From Anaerolineae bacterium (GTDB taxonomy: Bacteria; Chloroflexota; Anaerolineae; Anaerolineales; Villigracilaceae): 36,076 nt of DNA. Positions 31,192-36,076 of this stretch are shown in pieces (position 1 is the stretch's first letter; every line of letters begins with the position of its first letter). The position numbers and the translations under genes were made by a program. The DNA is taken from assembly GCA_022013685.1 (NCBI GenBank), contig JAKLPV010000012.1, positions 1 to 36,076 on the forward strand. Direction: 5' to 3'. Below the pieces are notes generated by a model. It had not been told where the DNA came from. It searched no databases and saw only the letters and a list, made by a program, of their open reading frames with translations.

Positions 31192-33065
31192 TCCAAATGC
31201 GCCCTGACACTTTCTGCCACATCGCGCGGCAAGACTTCAACCAGCGCTTCGAGTGATGCGTCCTTAATCTTATCTACACTTCCAAAATGCCGCAAGAGGG
31301 CCTTGCGTCGAACCGGCCCCACGCCGGGAATTGAGTCCAAAATCGAGGCCATACCCTGCTTGGAACGCCGCTTGCGATGGGCGGTAATCCCAAAACGGTG
31401 GGACTCGTCGCGAATCCTTTGTAACAGATACAGCCCCTGCGAATGGCGCGGTAACAACAGCGGCTCGGGCTGGTGCGGGAAGAAAATCTCTTCCTCGCGT
31501 TTGGCCAGGCCGACCACCGGAACCCGGCCTGTCAGCCCAAAATTTTCCAAAACGTTGACCACCCGTCCCAACTGGCCTTTGCCGCCGTCGACGATGATCA
31601 AATCAGGCAGGATCGAAAAAGCCTCGTCCGGCTTCGCGCCCGGAGCGTTGAGCGCGGTCGCTTCGCCGGGCTGGAGCGCGGCCCAACGCTTGAAACGCCG
31701 CGTAAGCATCTCCTCCATGCTGGCGAAGTCGTCAGGATTGCCGATCGAAGTGCTGTCGATGTTGAACTTGCGATACAGGCGCTTGGCCGGGACTCCCTGC
31801 TCGAAAACGACCATTGCCCCGACGGTGGCAACGCCCTGGGTGTGTGAAACATCATAACATTCCATGCGGTTGGGCGGCTCGGGCAAGTTGAAGGCAGATT
31901 GCAATTCGGCCAGGGCCATCTCCTGTTTGTGGCTGTCGGCCTGCCACTGGGCGCGCAGCGCAGAAAGAGTCTCGGCGGCATTTTCGGCGGCCATCTGTAC
32001 CAATTCGTGCGGCTGGCCCTCGCGCGGGACATGGATCTCGACCTTGCCGCCGCCGCGCCGCGAACGCATCCATTCCTGGATGATGCGCGCTTCTTCGATT
32101 TCCTGGGGTAGCAGCACCTGCTGGGGCATGGATGCCGCTTCGGTGTAGAACTGCTTGATAAACTCGGCCAGCACTTCGCTATCGACCACATCTTCGGTGC
32201 CTTCGAGCACAAAATACTCGCGCCCGATCAACTTGCCGCCGCGCACGAAGAAAATCTGCACACAGGCTTCGCCATCGGCGCGGGCCATGGCAATCACATC
32301 TGAATCCTTGTAATCCGAAGCAAAAACAACCTTCTGACGCTCGACAATACTGTGCATGGCCTTGAGTTGGTCGCGCAGAGATGCGGCTTTTTCAAAGCGC
32401 AATTCTTCAGCAGCTTTTTCCATCTCGACCTGCACCCGGTCCATGATCGGCTCTGAATGGCCGCTCAGAAATTCCATCAGGTCAGAGATCATCTGGCGAT
32501 AGGCCGCCTGATCGACGGCGCCGATGCACGGGCCAATGCACAATTTGATGTCAAAATACAGGCAGGCGCGTTTGTCCTGGCCGGTAATTTCGCGGTCACA
32601 GGTCAGGTACGGGAAAACTTTTCGCAAAACATCCAGGGTCTGGTAAAGCGCCCAGGCCGAGGTATATGGGCCAAAATAGCGCGCGCCATCCTCGAACATC
32701 TGGCGGGTGACGGTTACTTTGGGAAAAGCATCCTGCAAATGGACTTTGATATACGGATAACGTTTGTCATCCTTCAAGCGCACGTTGTACTTCGGACGGT
32801 GGCGCTTGATCAGGTTCATCTCCAGAATCAGCGCTTCCAACTCCGAGCCGACCACGATCCACTCCAGGTCGACAATTTCACGCACCAGGCGACGGGTCTT
32901 GTTATCGTGCCCCGAATCGGCGTGGAAATAGGAACGCACCCGGTTCTTGAGGCTGATCGCCTTGCCGACGTAGATAATCTTGCCCTCGGCGCTTTTCATC
33001 AAATAGCAGCCGGGTTTGGCAGGCAGGGTGGCGAGAATGCCCTGGAGATGCTCGGAGATTTGCAT
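31188..33065 (-). CDS. uvrC: Excinuclease ABC subunit C
   Basis: 625 residues. The N-terminal GIY-YIG nuclease domain (GCYLMKSAEGKIIYVGKAISLKNRVRSYF), a Cys-containing segment (KRACLYFDIKLCIGPCIG), the UVR motif region (~200-235), the RNase H-like second nuclease domain (DLIIVDGGKGQLG and the His of DESHRFGITAHRKRR) and a helix-hairpin-helix tail (LDSIPGVGPVRRKALLRHFGSVDKIKDAS) are all present. It makes both incisions in nucleotide excision repair with UvrAB. TATAAT lies 7 nt before the ATG with no ribosome site, suggesting a leaderless start. It heads an operon with a response regulator and a small membrane protein. Confidence 0.95.
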   Translation of the reverse strand: MQISEHLQGILATLPAKPGCYLMKSAEGKIIYVGKAISLKNRVRSYFHADSGHDNKTRRLVREIVDLEWIVVGSELEALILEMNLIKRHRPKYNVRLKDDKRYPYIKVHLQDAFPKVTVTRQMFEDGARYFGPYTSAWALYQTLDVLRKVFPYLTCDREITGQDKRACLYFDIKLCIGPCIGAVDQAAYRQMISDLMEFLSGHSEPIMDRVQVEMEKAAEELRFEKAASLRDQLKAMHSIVERQKVVFASDYKDSDVIAMARADGEACVQIFFVRGGKLIGREYFVLEGTEDVVDSEVLAEFIKQFYTEAASMPQQVLLPQEIEEARIIQEWMRSRRGGGKVEIHVPREGQPHELVQMAAENAAETLSALRAQWQADSHKQEMALAELQSAFNLPEPPNRMECYDVSHTQGVATVGAMVVFEQGVPAKRLYRKFNIDSTSIGNPDDFASMEEMLTRRFKRWAALQPGEATALNAPGAKPDEAFSILPDLIIVDGGKGQLGRVVNVLENFGLTGRVPVVGLAKREEEIFFPHQPEPLLLPRHSQGLYLLQRIRDESHRFGITAHRKRRSKQGMASILDSIPGVGPVRRKALLRHFGSVDKIKDASLEALVEVLPRDVAESVRAHLE

Positions 33066-33072
33066 AAAAGCG

Positions 33073-33078
33073 ATTATA
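33073..33078 (-). promoter_or_regulatory. -10 box of uvrC, leaderless type
   Basis: On the - strand, TATAAT then 7 nt then ATG. The -35 region is poor, the best being GGGACA at 15-bp spacing. Confidence 0.45.
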
Positions 33079-33131
33079 AACGATGGAATATCCTGTCCCC
33101 CCGGAATATCCCAAAGAATTTCTACCCGGCT

Positions 33132-35348
33132 TTACGGCGCATAGCCCGGCGGCAAGTACTCATCATCTTCGCCCTCCAGGGCAGGTTCCGGCTGCGGCAA
33201 ACGCTGCGCCCCTTCGAAAAGAGACATATCGAGCATGTAAATCGCATGATCGAGGGCGGTCAATAAACCGCCTTCGCCAGGAACAGGCTCTACTCTTTCA
33301 TTCCCGTCCAGATCGCGGCCATTCTGCATGCGGTCTGCAAGCGCCAGGGACTGCAAAATCAGGGCGCGCGTGTCATCGTCAAGTTCTTCGCGGGCGGCGA
33401 TCTGCAGAACCAGGTCAGCCAACTCAACCGCCCAACCTTCCACGTTCCGGGCGGAATGAATAACATGTTCGCCGTGGACCACAATGTTGAGCGAGGCGTC
33501 TGGCATGCCCATGGCATAGCCAGCATGTGAGATCGTCCCCTCCAGATAACCGACTTGCTCGCCGTTCAACAACAAACCAAAACCGTCACCGGGATCAGTG
33601 ATTTCGCCATCGTTGTCCAGGTCGCCGTAGCCTTTGGCCTGGCTGCCGACCAGCGCATTGTAGACGGCCTCGGCCTGAAGACGGACACCTGCCAGGTCAT
33701 CCGTCTGATAGGCATCCAGCATGAGTTGGGTATGCTCGTTGACCAGCAAAACGTGGCTTTCGAGGCCGACCAACAGGCCGATCTCGCCGGGCGTCTCGCT
33801 AAAGCCGACAAACAGGTGGCGTAAATGTCCCAGCGCCAGCGGCGGGAGGCCCGAAGAGAAAACGATTTTCCCCGAGGAATTGGGATTCGGATCAGGGTTG
33901 GGCTCGAGGCTGATCTCCAGCCGGCCATAACGGACGAGCAAATTGCGTCCCTGCTCATCCAGGAAAGACAGCCCGGCCTGGCCATCCGCATCAGGGGCGG
34001 GCAAAACGCCCAGGCTGCGGCGGACCTCGTCGCCGACCAGCCAGGCCTCGTACTGGGAGTCAGGCCCCGGCTGGGGCAGTTCCCAGGTAGAAAGAATGGC
34101 TTCGTCCAGGAATCCGGCCACGCTGTAAAAACGCAGGATGCCAAAAGAAGGTTCGTCCTCGGTCATCATCCCATCCATCTCATCGGTGGATGAGACTTCG
34201 CCGCCATGTTCGGGTGCATGGACAGTCAGCGTCGCAGCCGCCAATTCAGGTGTCGGGGCGGGGGTTGGAACCGCTTCAGCTTCTTGTCTCGGCCAGAGCA
34301 GCGAAATCGCGGCCAGGATCAGGACAAAGACAACCGCTGCGGTTGGCAGCCATGAAATCGAACGAGGTTGCGTGACGGGGATGGTTGAACCGGCAGGCGG
34401 AGTGGGAGGCAGGGTGGCGCGCGCTTCAAGGTGTGCGGAAACCTTTCCGTCAGGGAAAGACTGGCTGACAGAGACATCCGTGAGGGTCAGGTTGCTGGCA
34501 TCCAGGAAAGCGAATAGCAATTCCTGGGCCGACTCATAGCGTTCGGCGGGATTTTTCGCCAGCAGACGATCCAAAACCACCTGCAGGGAACCGGGCAAGC
34601 CGTCGATGGGCGGGGGCGGCTCCTGGATGTGTTTGAGCAAGATCGCCATCGAGGTATCGGCCTCGAAGGGCACTTTCCCGGCCAGCATTTCATAGATTGT
34701 CACACCCAGCGAATACAAGTCGGAGCGATAGTCCACCTGGTCGCCGCGCGCCTGTTCCGGCGACATGTAAGCAGGCGTACCAGAGACTGTTCCAGAAGAG
34801 GTTTGCGAAGCAGACTGGGCCAGACGCAGCAGGCCGAAATCGGTCAGGATGGCTTCCGTATCCTGCGGCAAAGGCTCACCTGCCCGGATTTGGGTCGTCT
34901 TCGAAGTCAACAAAATATTGGCCGGCTTGATATCACGATGGATAATGCCCTGTTTGTGGGCATAATCAAGCGCCGAGACCAACATTGCAAGCAATTGCCC
35001 CACCTGTCTGAGGGTGAGGCGTCCGCCCTGGTCGTGGACAGCCTGCAAGTAAGGCGAAAGACTGACGCCCGGCACATATTCCATGACAATAAAAGGCTGG
35101 CCTTCAATGACATCGAAATCATACACCTGGACGATGTTGGGATGGCGTAACGTGGCCAGCACCTGGGCTTCGCGCTCGAAACGAACCTGCAAATCAGACT
35201 GGCCTTCGAGGTGCCTGTGCAGGATTTTGACCGCCACCGGGCGGTTAAGCGTGGTGTGCATGCCCAGGTAAACTTCGGCCATACCACCGCGCGCAACAAG
35301 GTTGTCAATACGGACTTTCGAGAGAGTTTTTCCGACCCATTCTGTCAT
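33132..35348 (-). CDS. Transmembrane Ser/Thr protein kinase (PknB-like) with extracellular EF-hand-like sensor region
   Basis: 738 residues from the ATG at 35348. The kinase domain occupies ~12-270: GGMAEVYLG glycine loop, VAVKIL with Lys41, HRDIKPANILL catalytic loop, DFG and SPEQARGDQVDYRSDLYSLG. One membrane helix follows at ~333-353, then a large outer part. That part begins with a Thr/Pro/Ala linker and an RskA-like segment (TWELPQPGPDSQYEAWLV...GHLRHLFVGFSETPG) and carries two calcium-loop motifs, DLDNDGEITDPGDG at ~576 and DLDGNERVEP at ~679. It phosphorylates cytoplasmic proteins in response to an external signal, possibly Ca2+. TATAAT lies 6 nt before the ATG; an upstream in-frame start at 35408 would read through that box. 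Confidence 0.88.
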   Translation of the reverse strand: MTEWVGKTLSKVRIDNLVARGGMAEVYLGMHTTLNRPVAVKILHRHLEGQSDLQVRFEREAQVLATLRHPNIVQVYDFDVIEGQPFIVMEYVPGVSLSPYLQAVHDQGGRLTLRQVGQLLAMLVSALDYAHKQGIIHRDIKPANILLTSKTTQIRAGEPLPQDTEAILTDFGLLRLAQSASQTSSGTVSGTPAYMSPEQARGDQVDYRSDLYSLGVTIYEMLAGKVPFEADTSMAILLKHIQEPPPPIDGLPGSLQVVLDRLLAKNPAERYESAQELLFAFLDASNLTLTDVSVSQSFPDGKVSAHLEARATLPPTPPAGSTIPVTQPRSISWLPTAAVVFVLILAAISLLWPRQEAEAVPTPAPTPELAAATLTVHAPEHGGEVSSTDEMDGMMTEDEPSFGILRFYSVAGFLDEAILSTWELPQPGPDSQYEAWLVGDEVRRSLGVLPAPDADGQAGLSFLDEQGRNLLVRYGRLEISLEPNPDPNPNSSGKIVFSSGLPPLALGHLRHLFVGFSETPGEIGLLVGLESHVLLVNEHTQLMLDAYQTDDLAGVRLQAEAVYNALVGSQAKGYGDLDNDGEITDPGDGFGLLLNGEQVGYLEGTISHAGYAMGMPDASLNIVVHGEHVIHSARNVEGWAVELADLVLQIAAREELDDDTRALILQSLALADRMQNGRDLDGNERVEPVPGEGGLLTALDHAIYMLDMSLFEGAQRLPQPEPALEGEDDEYLPPGYAP

Positions 35349-35354
35349 ATTTGG

Positions 35355-35360
35355 ATTATA
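35355..35360 (-). promoter_or_regulatory. -10 box of the Ser/Thr kinase gene, leaderless type
   Basis: On the - strand, TATAAT then 6 nt then ATG; no convincing -35. Confidence 0.5.
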
Positions 35361-35429
35361 CCTTAACGGAATGAGAAGGAAATCATGTCTTCGCAGGCTG
35401 GAGCGCAAACATCAGAGAACCCGTATATT

Positions 35430-35455
35430 TTGACGAAAGTCTTTTATGGTATTAT
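35430..35455 (+). promoter_or_regulatory. Probable rnpB promoter
   Basis: TTGACG at 35430 and TATTAT at 35450-35455, 5 nt before the mature RNA start. The spacing between them is only 14 bp, so the true -35 may differ. Confidence 0.45.
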
Positions 35456-35460
35456 CCAAT

Positions 35461-35910
35461 TGCCTCAGGCTGGTCGGACGGTCGCGGTCTCGCGTTGCGA
35501 GGTCGAGGAAAGTCCGCACTCCATAGAGCACGGCGTCGGATAATACCCGGGGCGGGGCGATCCCCTACTTTTGTAGGGGGCCAACCTGCCGGACAGGGCC
35601 ACAGAAAACAGGTAGCCTCGCTCGCAAGAGCGCGGTGATAGTGAAAAGGTGGTGTAAGAGACCACCGGTGTCCGTAGTAATACGGGCGGCCTGGTAACCC
35701 CCGCCGGGAGCAAGGTCAAGCAGGGACGAAGTGGTCTGCGGACCATCGGGAAACGTGCTCCTTTCCTTATGTGCCTTCTGTTTAGAAGGCCAGTCCCGGG
35801 TAGGCTGCTTGAGCGGCGTGGCGACACGCTTGCCAGATAGATGACCGCCCAGGCGCGGGGAGTAATCCCCGTTGCCGGACAGAATGCGGCTTATAGACTG
35901 GCCTGAGGCA
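35461..35910 (+). ncRNA. rnpB: RNase P RNA
   Basis: About 450 nt. The closing helix P1 is exact: TGCCTCAGGC at 35461 and GCCTGAGGCA ending at 35910. Conserved segments appear in order: GAGGAAAGTCC (35505), ACAGAAAACAG near 35601, GGTAACCCCCGCCGGGAGCA near 35693 and AGATAGATGACCGCC near 35835. The layout, with a GGGGCGATCCCC...TAGGGGGCC domain, fits the ancestral A type. With RnpA, the RNA is the catalytic subunit that cuts the 5' leader from tRNA precursors. Confidence 0.95.
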
Positions 35911-35953
35911 CCCTTAATTACGGATCTACTGTTTTAGCCTCTTATGGCACTGA

Positions 35954-35973
35954 GATCGACAAAAGATTGTCGA
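35954..35973. terminator. Hairpin between rnpB and the gene entering from the right
   Basis: An 8-bp perfect stem ATCGACAA/TTGTCGAT with the loop AAGA, directly after the stop of the - strand gene. No clear T run on either strand, so its terminator role is uncertain. Confidence 0.4.
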
Positions 35974-36075
35974 TTATGCGGGTTGCAGAGCGATGCCGAG
36001 TGCCTGGAAAAGGATGTGCAGATCGGTTTGAATGGTTTGATACAAATCGTCCAAAGGCACGGAGCGGCTGGGTAA
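35974..36075 (-). CDS. C-terminal end of an unidentified protein
   Basis: The frame is open from the right edge and ends in TAA at 35974. The 33 visible residues (LPSRSVPLDDLYQTIQTDLHILFQALGIALQPA) look like normal coding sequence, with an amphipathic helix. Too short to identify. Confidence 0.55.
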   Translation of the reverse strand, partial: LPSRSVPLDDLYQTIQTDLHILFQALGIALQPA

Positions 36076-36076
36076 G

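Overview
The window looks like a chromosomal segment of a Chloroflexota bacterium, probably class Anaerolineae. This is inferred from the Thr/Pro-rich lipoproteins with WD40/PD40 repeats, the protein sequences and the moderate GC content; no marker gene settles it. Nothing in the window is phage-like and no tRNA was found. An RNase P RNA gene lies near the right end.

Left core, 1-11.7 kb. On the + strand are the end of an M1 aminopeptidase, a histidine phosphatase, an epoxide-hydrolase-like alpha/beta hydrolase, and an ABC-2 exporter operon (ATPase plus two permeases) behind a strong sigma-70-type promoter. Convergent to these, on the - strand, are a MacB/LolCDE-like ABC pair, a membrane-anchored phosphotransferase of the PEP-synthase/rifampicin-phosphotransferase type, and an AbrB-type regulator with a 28-bp perfect palindrome on its promoter.

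Accessory region, 12.2-24.8 kb. Twelve consecutive genes (two of them broken) all lie on the - strand: a secreted hydrolase, an EcoRI-type methyltransferase with a DUF262-HNH nuclease, membrane proteins of unknown function, lipoproteins and a HigBA toxin-antitoxin pair. From 16.2 kb on, each gene unit is separated from the next by a copy of a ~280-340 bp repeat. The short variable sequences at the two ends of each unit are inverted copies of each other and differ from unit to unit, as expected for excisable gene cassettes (integron attC-like logic). No integrase is in the window, and the repeats are longer than typical attC sites. This is the best candidate here for an undescribed system. The right end of the array abuts the promoter of a + strand membrane-protein gene, and that promoter has been copied into one of the internal repeats.

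Right core, 24.8-36 kb. In order: htpG, the translation-factor cluster prfA-prmC-tsaC, a uvrC / response-regulator / 47-aa membrane-protein operon, a transmembrane Ser/Thr kinase with two extracellular EF-hand-like loops, rnpB, and the C-terminal end of another gene. A 21-codon leader ORF is translationally coupled to prmC. Several genes (higB, tsaC, the kinase, uvrC) have a -10 box 6-7 nt before the start codon and no Shine-Dalgarno, which suggests leaderless transcripts.
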